DNA of 13,082 nucleotides from an uncultured Collinsella sp. (GCA_900554455.1 USHT01000011.1:1-13082); one strand, 5' to 3'. Numbered from the stretch's first letter, positions 1 to 7,150 are shown. Translations and numbers: made by a program. Notes: a model not told the origin generated them from the sequence alone.

Positions 1-149
1 AGGCTCTTGAGGAGCTCGACGCCGCGGGTATAGCTCTCGAGCGACTCCTCGAGCTCCATATCGCCCGACTCCAAGCTGCGGATGATGAGCTCCAACTCCT
101 GCGAAGCCTGCTTGTACGTAAGCTGCTCGACCGGGGTTTTCTCTGCCAT
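1..149 (-). CDS. xseB: Exodeoxyribonuclease VII small subunit (partial, 3' end beyond window)
   Basis: The small subunit of exonuclease VII binds in several copies along the large subunit's helical arm and is needed for processive degradation of single-stranded DNA into short oligonucleotides in the cytoplasm. Reading in from the ATG at 149, the 49 visible codons give MAEKTPVEQLTYKQASQELE, followed by a charged helix with LESGDMELEESLESYTRGVELL. This matches the XseB pattern of a coiled-coil hairpin with the conserved L-E-SG-(D/E)-LEESL-YE-G core. A good ribosome binding site (AGGAAAGGA) precedes the ATG. The gene starts 42 bases after the xseA stop on the same strand, the usual xseA-xseB order, so the two are probably co-transcribed. 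The C-terminus is cut off by the window edge. A full-length protein is expected to have roughly 70-90 residues. Confidence 0.93.
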   Translation of the reverse strand, partial: MAEKTPVEQLTYKQASQELELIIRSLESGDMELEESLESYTRGVELLKS

Positions 150-191
150 ATCTGTTTCCTTTCCTAAAGGTTTATCGCTATGAAACGCGGC

Positions 192-1643
192 CTACTCGAC
201 CGTATCGACCGTTGCCGTCACGTTGCCGTCTGCCATGCGCACGCGGATGGCGTCACCGGCCTTAAAGGTCTTGGCGCTCGTGGCCACCCCATCATCGCTG
301 TACGCGATGGAATAACCACGGGCAAGCACCTTGAGCGGCGACAGGGCATCTAGCGAGGCTGCCGCACGGCCCAGGTCGGACGCGGGCTTGTTGAGCATCG
401 TGCGCCCCTGATGCTCCAGACGGGAACTCGCAAGCGCGAGCGCATGGCGCTTGCCATCGAGCCCCGAGGTGCTTGCAACCAGACGCTCGGGCAGGCGCTC
501 AAAGTTGGAGCGGAATGTCCCGACCGAGCGTACTATGGCGCCCGACAGGCGATCGGCCGTCAGGGCAAGCTCAGACTCGCGACGCTCGACCATAAACGTT
601 GGGTCGTTGAGGCACGGGCGGCACGCAGCCGCATCGAGCGCATCGCCCAAGCGGGCCGTATAGGTATCCCAGGCGCGGCGACCGCGCTGGTCGAGCATCT
701 CCAGATCAACCTGATTCGACCCAATCATCGATGCCATCGCGGCACCCAGACGCTGATGGCGCGCCTCGAGCACATCGGCCAACTCCGTCATAGCCGGCGC
801 CACCGATTCTGCCGCCGCCGTGGGCGTGGAGGCGCGGCGGTCGCTCACCATGTCGCAAATCGAGGTATCAGGCTCATGGCCAATGCCGGTCACCACGGGC
901 ACAGGACAAGCCGCCACCGCGCGAGCAAGCTCCTCGTCGTTAAAGGTCATGAGGTCCTCAAAGGAGCCGCCGCCGCGCACCAGCAAAATACAGTCGGGCG
1001 CCGGCGTGATGGCGGCGGCGCGGCGCAAGCCCTCAATGAGCTCAGCCGGCGCACCCTCACCTTGAACCTTGGCGCCCACGCAGACGAGCTCGACGAGCGG
1101 GTTGCGACGACGCAATGTGCGCTTGACGTCGTCGATTACGGCACCCGAAAGCGAGGTGACGACCGCCACGCGGGAGCAGAACACCGGAATACGGCGCTTG
1201 CGCGCTTCGTCCATCAGGCCCTCGCGACGCAGCTTTTCGGCCAGTTGCGCCACTTGTTGACGCAGCAGACCCTCCCCCGCCAGCGAGAATGAGCGAGCGA
1301 CAAAGCTCATGCGGCCCGTGGCCTTATAAAGATTGAAGCTGCCCTTAAAGCTCACCTGCATGCCGTCGCGCAGATCGAACGTGCGCTTGAGATAGGCACC
1401 CTTCCAGATGATGCAGTCGACGGCCGCCGAGTCGTCCTTGATCTGAAAGTAGCAGTGGCCGCTTCGGGCATTGGGGCCACGGAAGCCCGTGACCTCGCCC
1501 AAAACGCTCAGCTGCGGAATGGCATCGAGCGCGCCGGCGGCGATCTCCACCGCCTGGCTCACGCTGAGTTCCTTACGCTCCTGCTCGTCCGAACCGTCGA
1601 ACTCGGCGGAAACGGCATTGCCGGTCAGATTCCAGCCTGCCAC
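192..1643 (-). CDS. xseA: Exodeoxyribonuclease VII large subunit
   Basis: This is the catalytic subunit of exonuclease VII, a bidirectional single-strand-specific exonuclease used in mismatch repair and DNA turnover. The protein has an N-terminal OB-fold (about residues 25-120; LSVLGEVTGFRG, HCYFQIKD), then the XseA catalytic domain. The family block RGGGSFEDL is at about 223-231 and GIGHEPDTS at about 253-261, followed by SDRRASTPTAAAE. A long helical C-terminal arm closes with LARGYSIAY, also typical of the family. I chose the GTG at 1641-1643 because AAAGGAGG lies four bases upstream of it, giving 483 residues. The longest open frame reaches a TTG at 1670, but that start would place this ribosome binding site inside the gene. 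The xseB subunit follows downstream. The zinc peptidase gene lies 115 bases upstream on the same strand. Confidence 0.95.
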   Translation of the reverse strand: MAGWNLTGNAVSAEFDGSDEQERKELSVSQAVEIAAGALDAIPQLSVLGEVTGFRGPNARSGHCYFQIKDDSAAVDCIIWKGAYLKRTFDLRDGMQVSFKGSFNLYKATGRMSFVARSFSLAGEGLLRQQVAQLAEKLRREGLMDEARKRRIPVFCSRVAVVTSLSGAVIDDVKRTLRRRNPLVELVCVGAKVQGEGAPAELIEGLRRAAAITPAPDCILLVRGGGSFEDLMTFNDEELARAVAACPVPVVTGIGHEPDTSICDMVSDRRASTPTAAAESVAPAMTELADVLEARHQRLGAAMASMIGSNQVDLEMLDQRGRRAWDTYTARLGDALDAAACRPCLNDPTFMVERRESELALTADRLSGAIVRSVGTFRSNFERLPERLVASTSGLDGKRHALALASSRLEHQGRTMLNKPASDLGRAAASLDALSPLKVLARGYSIAYSDDGVATSAKTFKAGDAIRVRMADGNVTATVDTVE

Positions 1644-1712
1644 GCAGCCTCCTTTCGTTATCGTGCACAAGGGCTCCGGCCCTGCGCAAATTCAAGTCCA
1701 ACACATAGTACA

Positions 1713-1742
1713 GCGCCGCGGGGACACAAATCTCCGCGGCGC
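1713..1742 (-). other. GC-rich stem-loop between the zinc peptidase gene and xseA
   Basis: Bases 1713-1724 and 1731-1742 form a 12-pair stem (one G-T pair) around a six-base loop. It sits just after the zinc peptidase stop and about 70 bases before the xseA start. On the minus strand no T tract follows, so it is a poor intrinsic terminator. It may instead act as a pause, an mRNA 3'-end protection element or a weak terminator between the two genes. A TTGACA hexamer occurs on the minus strand at 1744-1749, but no good -10 box lies at the right spacing. Confidence 0.5.
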
Positions 1743-1758
1743 CTGTCAAGCCAATTTG

Positions 1759-2463
1759 TTATCGGTTGGAGTTTCTGTTGTAGCGAGCCATCAGGTAGAG
1801 CAGCTGAATGATCGAAGTGAGCGCTGCAGCAACATAGGTAAGCGCGGCTGCCGTCAGGACCTTCTTGGCACCATTGACCTGCTTGGAGCTCATGCCCGAC
1901 TGCTCGATGTACGCCACGGCGCGGCGGCTGGCATCAATCTCGACCGGCAGCGTAACCAGTTGGAACAGCACGCTAAACGAGAAGAAGATCAGTGCGAGGG
2001 TCGTGAGTCCCGCGATGTTCATAAACAGGCCCAAGAGCAACACGATGGTCCAGGTGTTCTGGGTAAAGTTGACGACCGGCACGAGGGCGGTGCGAACCTT
2101 CATCATGGCGTAACCGCTTTGACGCTGGGCGGCATGGCCCGCCTCGTGGCAGGCGACGGCAACGCTTGCGACCGACCCGCCCGAACGGTTGGCATCCGAG
2201 AGATACAGGTTATTGTCCTGTGGGTTGTAATGGTCGGTGAGCTCGCCGGCGACACCCTTGATACCCACGGCGTTGCAGCCGTTGGCGTCGAGCATGCGGC
2301 GAGCGACCGTGGCGCCCGTGTCGCCGTCCGAGCGAACCTTGGACCAGGTTTTGTACGTCGAGTTGATATAGTTCTGTGCGGCAAGGCCAATCACCGTGCA
2401 GACAAGAACAACCAGCAGGTACAGCGGGTCGATGCCAAAGCCGTATCCATAGTAATAAGGCAT
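1759..2463 (-). CDS. Membrane-bound neutral zinc metallopeptidase (YugP / Zn_peptidase_2 family)
   Basis: This is a 234-residue integral membrane zinc peptidase of the YugP family; its physiological substrate is not established. An N-terminal hydrophobic segment (about 12-32) is followed by the soluble catalytic part. The HEAGH zinc motif is at 106-110 (ligands H106 and H110, catalytic E107), and LPVEIDAS at about 172-179 holds the probable third ligand, E176. Hydrophobic helices near 137-173 and 203-223 probably anchor the fold. The length and the start rich in Tyr, Gly and Phe (MPYYYGYGFG) fit the family. The ATG at 2463 has GGAGGAATTCGC in front of it, a clear ribosome binding site. The rnd gene ends 64 bases upstream on the same strand. 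A TAGAAT hexamer on the minus strand (2499-2504) could be a -10 box, but no convincing -35 is seen. Confidence 0.9.
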   Translation of the reverse strand: MPYYYGYGFGIDPLYLLVVLVCTVIGLAAQNYINSTYKTWSKVRSDGDTGATVARRMLDANGCNAVGIKGVAGELTDHYNPQDNNLYLSDANRSGGSVASVAVACHEAGHAAQRQSGYAMMKVRTALVPVVNFTQNTWTIVLLLGLFMNIAGLTTLALIFFSFSVLFQLVTLPVEIDASRRAVAYIEQSGMSSKQVNGAKKVLTAAALTYVAAALTSIIQLLYLMARYNRNSNR

Positions 2464-2527
2464 GCGAATTCCTCCGAATCGAGTTACACGTTGGAGGCAT
2501 TCTACCCACTCAAGCGGCTAGGCTTCC

Positions 2528-3661
2528 TTACAGCAATTCAATTTTGCCATCTTTGACCGTCAACCCCATGTTGCCCGAGAGCAGATCGTCCAGGCGCGAG
2601 CCCACAAGCTCAAAGCGCCAGCCTTCGCGCAAGGGGCTCTGCTCGGGATGCTCAATGTAGTCGGCCAGGTCATCGCGCGAGGCAATGACCGAGGTCGCCA
2701 CTCCCGAGCGTTCGGCAACCAGGCGGATGAGCGCGTACATGAGATCCGTCACGCTCTCCAACTCCGGAGAGATCTGGCGATGCCCGCGCACCATGAGCGG
2801 CAGGCGATCGTGCGGGCAGCTTGCGCCGCGCTTGATGGCCATGAGCGCACCGTCCACGTCGCGCTCCCCCAACTGATCGGTACCGCGAATGCTGCGGAAC
2901 TCCTCAACGCGCACGGGATTGCGTTTAACGAGCGCAAGCAGCGTGTCGTCGGACATGACCCATTTGCGCGGGATGTTGCGGCGCTCGGCGCGGTCCTCAC
3001 GCCAGGCGGCGAGCTCGCGCGCGATACCCAGCTGGTGACGACTGCACGAGTTGATGCGTTTGACCTTGCGGAACGCCTCGTGGCGATCGGCGCGATAGTG
3101 CGACTCGTCAGCCAGCGGGCGCAGCTCGTCGAGCACCCAGTCCACGCGGCCCAGCTCGCGCAGGCGGCTCATCATCTCGGTATAGGCGACGATCAGATAC
3201 TTGACGTCATCGATCGCGTACTCAATCTGCTTATCGGTCAGCGGGCGACGCGACCAGTCGGTCAGTGACTCGGTCTTGGGCAATGAGACGCCGCAAAACG
3301 TCTGCACGAGCGCGCCGTAGGAAATCTGCTGACGCTCGCCCAAAAAGGCGGCGGCCACCTGCGTGTCAAAAATCGGACGCGGCAGCACGCCTACGGTATG
3401 GAGCATGACCTCCATATCCTGCGAGCAGGCGTGGAAGACCTTGGTCACGCTCTCGTCGGCCATAAGCTCGGCCAGCGGCGATAGGTCGTCGATTACCAGG
3501 GGATCGACCGCTACACTCTCGGCAGGGGTGGCAATCTGAACCAAACACAGACGCGGATGGAACGTGCGCTCGCGCAAAAACTCGGTATCGACGGCAATCG
3601 CGTCGAACTCACGGGCGCGCTGGCAAAAGTCGAGTAGAGCCTGATGTGTGGAAATGTACAT
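2528..3661 (-). CDS. rnd: Ribonuclease D (3'-5' exoribonuclease)
   Basis: RNase D trims 3' ends of tRNA precursors and other small RNAs using two metal ions. The DEDD-type exonuclease residues can be read directly: D25 and E27 in VDTEF, D82 in HACSQDMEV, and Y148/D152 in YAIDDVKYL. An HRDC-type region follows (about 195-280; LAAWREDRAERRNIPRKWV), and a second helical region at the C-terminus ends in WRFELVGSRL. The length from this start is 377 residues, normal for the family. I chose the ATG at 3661 because family homology begins at MYISTHQALLDFC. An in-frame GTG at 3697 would add 12 residues with no ribosome binding site, and the sequence ahead of 3661 has only a weak one (GATGGG), so the start is less certain than the identity. 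The gene is divergent from the lipid kinase gene. Confidence 0.92.
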   Translation of the reverse strand: MYISTHQALLDFCQRAREFDAIAVDTEFLRERTFHPRLCLVQIATPAESVAVDPLVIDDLSPLAELMADESVTKVFHACSQDMEVMLHTVGVLPRPIFDTQVAAAFLGERQQISYGALVQTFCGVSLPKTESLTDWSRRPLTDKQIEYAIDDVKYLIVAYTEMMSRLRELGRVDWVLDELRPLADESHYRADRHEAFRKVKRINSCSRHQLGIARELAAWREDRAERRNIPRKWVMSDDTLLALVKRNPVRVEEFRSIRGTDQLGERDVDGALMAIKRGASCPHDRLPLMVRGHRQISPELESVTDLMYALIRLVAERSGVATSVIASRDDLADYIEHPEQSPLREGWRFELVGSRLDDLLSGNMGLTVKDGKIELL

Positions 3662-3759
3662 ATCAACCCATCGAATAAGGTTAGGCCCGAAAAACACGGG
3701 TAGGATATCGGCATTGCCTTACAACTATACTCGGTTAGTCACAGAACGGGAACGTAAGT
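3662..3759. promoter_or_regulatory. Divergent intergenic region with candidate -10 box for the lipid kinase gene
   Basis: This 98-base gap separates rnd (minus) from the lipid kinase (plus) and must hold promoters for both unless transcription enters from elsewhere. On the plus strand TATACT at 3726-3731 is a good -10 hexamer, about 29 bases before the ATG, but no recognisable -35 stands 16-18 bases upstream. On the minus strand TATCCT (3702-3707) is a weaker candidate. Only the -10 on the plus strand is worth weight. Confidence 0.35.
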
Positions 3760-4677
3760 ATGCGCTGCCTTATCATCCACAACCCGGCATCGGGCCCCAG
3801 CTCAGATGAAATCTACGCATTCACGCACGCCCTTGCACAGGGCGGCGACGAAGTCGTGATGCGCTTTATCGGCGATGGCATGGAGCCCGAGGACGCCGTG
3901 GCAGACGTTCGCGAGTTCGACCGCGTGGTCGTCTCGGGCGGCGACGGCACCGTCTCCAACGTGCTCGACCAGATGCGCGGCTGCGGCGTCCCCACGCTCG
4001 TTTTCCCCTCCGGCACGGCCTGCCTGTTCTTTAACAACATCGGCAATGCCCCCGAGGCAGCGGCGCTTGCCAAGGCATGTCGCGCCGGCCGCACGGTCAA
4101 AGTAGACATGGGCGAGCTCTTTTGGCTCGACGAGAACGGCAACGAAAAGCGCCATGGCTTTATCATCATCGCCGGTTCGGGCTTTGACGCCGAGATCATG
4201 ATGAAGGCCGCCCCCACCAAAAACGACATCGGCGAGATCGCCTACTTCCTCTCCGCTCTCGCCACGCCCAACCCCACGGTGGCGCACTTTACCATTGAGC
4301 ATGATGGCATTGTTGAGGAGCTCGACGGCATCTGCTGCATGGCGGGCAACACGTCTGTCATCCAAAACGACATCAACCTGTTCCCCAACTGCCGTATGAA
4401 CGACGGCATGGTCGACATCGTCGTTATTGAGCCCGTGCGCACGGTGCAGTTGCTCCCCACGGTAATCACCGCCGCGCTCGACCCCGCCGGCAAGGTACTC
4501 GGCCGCCCGCAGTTTAAGATCATCCAGACCAAAGAAGCCAAGATTACCTGCACGCCATCGCTCGGCATGCAGTTTGATGGCGAGATCATCTCCAGCAACT
4601 CCGGCGTCTTTGGCGCCCGCGCGCTACCGCAATGCCTTGATATCATCGTCGACGAATTCTCGCCGCTCGGAAAATAG
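3760..4677 (+). CDS. Diacylglycerol kinase family lipid kinase (YegS/DgkB-like)
   Basis: This protein belongs to the family that phosphorylates lipid hydroxyl groups (diacylglycerol or related lipids) with ATP on the cytoplasmic face of the membrane. The N-terminus has the family nucleotide-binding signature: NPASG at 8-12 and VVVSGGDGTVSNVLD with GGDGT at 60-64. FPSGTACLFFNNIG follows, equivalent to the PxGTxNDFA block of YegS and DgkB, though the usual N-D-(F/L)-A is altered to CLFF. The C-terminal lobe contains GSGFDAEIM and a late MQFDGE motif, typical of the beta-sandwich domain. The 305-residue length is normal. The exact lipid substrate cannot be read from sequence. The ribosome binding site is weak (GGGAA). 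A membrane microprotein gene starts 10 bases after the stop, with its ribosome binding site overlapping the end of this gene, so the two are probably translationally linked. Confidence 0.88.
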   Translation: MRCLIIHNPASGPSSDEIYAFTHALAQGGDEVVMRFIGDGMEPEDAVADVREFDRVVVSGGDGTVSNVLDQMRGCGVPTLVFPSGTACLFFNNIGNAPEAAALAKACRAGRTVKVDMGELFWLDENGNEKRHGFIIIAGSGFDAEIMMKAAPTKNDIGEIAYFLSALATPNPTVAHFTIEHDGIVEELDGICCMAGNTSVIQNDINLFPNCRMNDGMVDIVVIEPVRTVQLLPTVITAALDPAGKVLGRPQFKIIQTKEAKITCTPSLGMQFDGEIISSNSGVFGARALPQCLDIIVDEFSPLGK

Positions 4678-4687
4678 GAGGACCCCC

Positions 4688-4780
4688 GTGAACGACAACC
4701 CCATCCTTGGCTTTATCGTCATCGTTTTGGCCATGCTCGTCGGCTATGCCATTAACGTGATTCACCGTCGAAAGAAGTAG
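4688..4780 (+). CDS. Small single-pass membrane protein, 30 residues
   Basis: A GTG-initiated frame of 30 codons (beginning MNDNPILGFIVIVLA and ending HRRKK) starts 10 bases after the lipid kinase stop. AGGAGG overlaps the end of that gene (4677-4682), with ideal six-base spacing to the GTG. The product has a short polar N-terminus, one hydrophobic helix (about residues 5-25) and a basic tail RRKK. By the positive-inside rule this predicts an N-out, C-in single-span protein. No family is recognised. The strong ribosome binding site, the tight linkage and the terminator directly after it argue that the gene is real. A role beside the lipid kinase, such as a membrane partner or regulator, is only an inference from position. 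Confidence 0.75.
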   Translation: MNDNPILGFIVIVLAMLVGYAINVIHRRKK

Positions 4781-4809
4781 CCATTACTCTTAGACGGCCC
4801 GTGCAGCCC

Positions 4810-4860
4810 GGACCCCTCGCCGGCATGAAACCACATGCCGGCGAGGGGTCCGCTTTTTTC
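4810..4860 (+). terminator. Strong intrinsic terminator after the lipid kinase operon
   Basis: A perfect 18-base inverted repeat (4810-4827 with 4834-4851, loop AAACCA) is followed by GC and a run of six T. This ends the lipid kinase / microprotein transcript, 30 bases after the microprotein stop. Confidence 0.95.
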
Positions 4861-5074
4861 TTGACGCTTTATTTAGCTACATTTTTCGCTGGCGTTATAC
4901 AAATTGATTTCCCACTAAATGAGTTCAATTTACCGTTAATCGCATATTTCGCTACGCTTATCGAGTAAATAACTTTCATGAATGTATATTGTTTCGAATT
5001 CGTTACGCTAAGGGGGTGCAATTATTGGGTGAAGCCCTCTGGAGACAGAGGGCTTTCGCACGCTGGGAGGGAAT
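4861..5074 (+). promoter_or_regulatory. AT-rich promoter and 5' leader region of the surface peptidase gene
   Basis: This region is much more AT-rich than its surroundings, as expected for a promoter. TATATT at 4985-4990 is the best -10 hexamer, but no convincing -35 is seen at normal spacing. Three similar short blocks occur: TTTCGCTGGCGTTA (from 4884), TTTCGCTACGCTTA (from 4947) and TTTCGAATTCGTTACGCTA (from 4992). They could be binding sites or chance. A stem-loop (AAGCCCTCT 5032-5040 with AGAGGGCTT 5047-5055) lies in the 5' leader, and the GGAGGG ribosome binding site is at 5066-5071. Confidence 0.55.
5032..5055 (+). promoter_or_regulatory. 5'-UTR stem-loop upstream of the peptidase ribosome binding site
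   Basis: A perfect nine-base stem (5032-5040 with 5047-5055) closes a GGAGAC loop and ends 10 bases before the GGAGGG ribosome binding site. GTGC (5016-5019) and GCAC (5058-5061) could form an outer stem around it. The CCCTCT of the left arm could instead pair with the ribosome binding site GGAGGG (5066-5071, one G-T pair), so the leader has two competing folds. It matches no riboswitch consensus that I recognise and lacks a T tract, so it is not a terminator. Confidence 0.5.
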
Positions 5075-7021
5075 ATGAGTAAAACTCATCCCGTCAACGC
5101 GCTCAAGAAGCTTGGCATAGGCCTTGCATTTGGAGCTGCAACCATCATGTCCATGCCGACATCTGCGCTCGCCTGCACGCAGATGTACATGGGCAACAAG
5201 CTGACGGCCGACGGTGACACGTACTATGGCCGCGCCGAGGACTTCGATAAGCGCTACCTCAAGCACTTTGGCATTGAGCCTTCTCACGGCCCGGGGCATA
5301 CGTACGGCTCGGACGAGTCCGCATTCATGTATACCTCGACCAAGACCACGTATCGCTACACCTATGTACGCGACCATCCCTCCCAGTGGCACGGGCGCTA
5401 TGATGCCTACTCTGAGGCAGGCATCAATGAGAAGGGCGTGTCCTGCTCCGCAACGCTGACCACCGGCATGAATGCTGATGCTGAGGCAGCAGACCCCCTG
5501 ACCAAAACCGGTATTGGCGAGTACAGCTACGGCAGCGTTATCTTAGGTGAAAGCGCCAATGCACGTGAGGGCGTCGAGCTCCTCGGCAAGATCATCGACG
5601 AGCAGGGCGCCTGCGGCAACGATCAGATTATCATCGCCGACAGCAACGAGACCTGGCTGTTTGCCGCACTTTCCGGCCACCAGTGGATCGCCATGAGGCT
5701 CACTGACGATATCGCCTCGCTCAACCCCAACATCGGCAACCTCAACTACAAGGTTGACCTCACCGACACCGCGAACTGTCTCCACTCTGCGACCATCGAG
5801 TCCATGCCTAAGGAGAATGGCTTCGCCAAGTACTTCGATGACGGTCAATTTGACGTTGCCCAGACCTACGGCGAGGCAATTAGCGAAAAGGCCATGCATT
5901 CTTGGGCCCGTTATGTCCAGGGTCGCGCCTACTTCGGTGTGCCGCTCACCGAGGGCACCGACTACGAGATCGTCAAGGACGAGCGCGAAGATGCTCGTGC
6001 CACGACCGGCGCCCTGGTTAGCAAGGCGCAGCCGCTGTTCTTCCAGCCCGGCAAGTCCGACTGGAACACCTTTGAGATGATCCGCGCGTTTGGCAACCGC
6101 GGCGAGAAGGTCCCGGGCCTCAACGCCAACACCGACGGCGCCTACGCCATTGGTACCGAGACCAACACCGAGGTCAATCTCTTCCAGATCCGTCAGGGCA
6201 TGGACCCCGAGATCGCGACCATCCAGTGGGAGATGCTCTCCCGCGCCGCCTACTCCGTCGCCATCCCCTACTACTCCGCACTGCTCACCGAGGTTAGCCC
6301 GTACTACAGCGACCAGACCGTCTCCTTCGATCACTGCGAAGAGGAGGACATCGTGAACAACGAGGAGCCCGAGAACTCCATCAACTATGTCCTCATGGAC
6401 ATCAGCTCCCTGTGCTTCGAGCACCGTGAGCAGCTCGGCACCGGCGTTCGCACCTACCTCGACGCCCTCCAGAACGAGCTCGTCGAGCAGAACTTGGAAG
6501 TCGACGAGGTCATGCAGGCCACCGAGGGCACCGAGGCCCGTACCGCCCTGGCAAACAAGGCCGGCAATGCTGCCACCGAGAACACCTACGTCAAGTGCAA
6601 GGCCTTGCTCCAGGAGATGCGCGCCTATCTGAAGGCTGAGAACTTCGACCAGCCCTTCACCCCGAGCGACCTGAACACTGAGACCAACGGCCTCAAGGTG
6701 TCCATCACCTACGCCAAGGATGCTCTTGCCACCGACCCGGTAACCCCGGATCAGCCTGGCACTCCCGAGCAGCCTGGCACTCCCGAGCAGCCTGGTACTC
6801 CTGAGCAGCCCGGTACCCCCGAGCAGCCCACCACCAAGCCCGAGAAGCCTGGCAAGTCGGACACCACGACCACGGTAACCACCAACAAGACGAACACCAA
6901 GGGCGGCCTGCCCACCACCGGTGATCGTTTTGATGGCCGCGTGGTGGCTGCATTCGCCATCGCTGGCGTTGCCGTCATCTCCGCGGGCGGTTACTTCCTC
7001 TACCGTCGCAATAAGGAGTAA
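5075..7021 (+). CDS. Sortase-anchored C69-family peptidase (PepD-like Ntn-hydrolase)
   Basis: This is a secreted, wall-anchored peptidase of family C69, whose members cleave dipeptides or short peptides with an N-terminal cysteine nucleophile. Residues 1-33 form a signal peptide (KK near the start, hydrophobic core, A-L-A before the cut). Cleavage by signal peptidase I would expose Cys34 (CTQMYMG), the expected catalytic residue. GRAEDF follows at 52-57, a typical C69 block, and the catalytic domain runs to about residue 555. A Pro-rich stalk with PEQPGT repeats comes next, then a Thr-rich linker, LPTTG at 612-616, a hydrophobic span and the tail RRNKE, which is a standard sortase signal. The 648-residue length reflects the added anchor; soluble PepD proteins are shorter (about 470). 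GGGAGGG precedes the ATG. The gene stands alone between two terminators. The substrate is not readable from sequence. Confidence 0.92.
   Translation: MSKTHPVNALKKLGIGLAFGAATIMSMPTSALACTQMYMGNKLTADGDTYYGRAEDFDKRYLKHFGIEPSHGPGHTYGSDESAFMYTSTKTTYRYTYVRDHPSQWHGRYDAYSEAGINEKGVSCSATLTTGMNADAEAADPLTKTGIGEYSYGSVILGESANAREGVELLGKIIDEQGACGNDQIIIADSNETWLFAALSGHQWIAMRLTDDIASLNPNIGNLNYKVDLTDTANCLHSATIESMPKENGFAKYFDDGQFDVAQTYGEAISEKAMHSWARYVQGRAYFGVPLTEGTDYEIVKDEREDARATTGALVSKAQPLFFQPGKSDWNTFEMIRAFGNRGEKVPGLNANTDGAYAIGTETNTEVNLFQIRQGMDPEIATIQWEMLSRAAYSVAIPYYSALLTEVSPYYSDQTVSFDHCEEEDIVNNEEPENSINYVLMDISSLCFEHREQLGTGVRTYLDALQNELVEQNLEVDEVMQATEGTEARTALANKAGNAATENTYVKCKALLQEMRAYLKAENFDQPFTPSDLNTETNGLKVSITYAKDALATDPVTPDQPGTPEQPGTPEQPGTPEQPGTPEQPTTKPEKPGKSDTTTTVTTNKTNTKGGLPTTGDRFDGRVVAAFAIAGVAVISAGGYFLYRRNKE
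6746..6832 (+). repeat. 18-base tandem repeat encoding PEQPGT stalk
   Basis: Four and a partial fifth copy of an 18-base unit encode PDQPGT, then PEQPGT three times, then PEQPT. The first full copies are almost identical at the DNA level, while later ones vary at third codon positions. Such Pro-rich stalks span the cell wall between a catalytic domain and a sortase anchor. Near-identical units make this a likely site for copy-number variation between strains. Confidence 0.93.
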
Positions 7022-7032
7022 CGTCTTAGCTG

Positions 7033-7080
7033 AGCGGGCGAGGCAGCAATGGCAGCCTCGCCCGCTTAACCCGCCTTTTT
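7033..7080 (+). terminator. Probable terminator of the surface peptidase gene
   Basis: A 12-base perfect stem (7033-7044 with 7055-7066, ten-base loop) lies 11 bases after the stop codon. The run of five T (7076-7080) comes only after a nine-base spacer, so this is not a textbook terminator. An alternative fold using the nearby CCCGCC could bring the stem closer to the T run. Confidence 0.65.
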
Positions 7081-7100
7081 GACCGACGGGAAACCCGCCT

Positions 7101-7123
7101 GAAATCTTTTCAAAAAAGATTTC
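7101..7123. promoter_or_regulatory. Perfect inverted repeat next to the ECF promoter (operator candidate)
   Basis: GAAATCTTTT (7101-7110) and AAAAGATTTC (7114-7123) are perfect complements around a three-base centre. The repeat ends where the -35 element of the downstream promoter would lie (about 7122-7127 for the -10 box at 7145-7150). It could be a repressor or activator site, or less likely a second terminator of the peptidase gene, as no T tract follows the stem. Confidence 0.45.
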
Positions 7124-7141
7124 CCCGCACACACTTTGCTG

Positions 7142-7150
7142 TGCTATAGT
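7142..7150 (+). promoter_or_regulatory. Extended -10 promoter for the tryptophan leader and ECF operon
   Basis: TGCTATAGT matches an extended -10 box (TGnTATAAT with one mismatch). No good -35 is visible, which fits an extended -10 promoter or one that needs an activator. Transcription would begin near 7157, about 50 bases before the leader peptide ATG at 7209. Confidence 0.65.

Noticed and set aside
411..1292. Plus-strand open frame of 293 codons antisense to xseA
   Set aside because: The product is Arg/His/Ala-rich and lies entirely within the clearly conserved xseA gene.
4861..4866. TTGACG just after the lipid kinase terminator as a -35 box
   Set aside because: No -10-like hexamer occurs 16-18 bases downstream, so it does not make a credible promoter.
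5011..5062. Known riboswitch (glycine, TPP, fluoride or cyclic-di-GMP) in the surface peptidase leader
   Set aside because: CTCTGGAGA recalls part of the glycine aptamer, but the conserved core is absent and no other consensus fits.
6746..6832. CRISPR-like repeat array
   Set aside because: The repeats are 18-base in-frame units without spacers and encode a Pro-rich protein stalk.
7033..7080. T-box RNA upstream of the ECF operon
   Set aside because: No T-box core (AGGGTGGnACCGCG) or specifier stem is present; the leader peptide with WWW explains Trp sensing instead.
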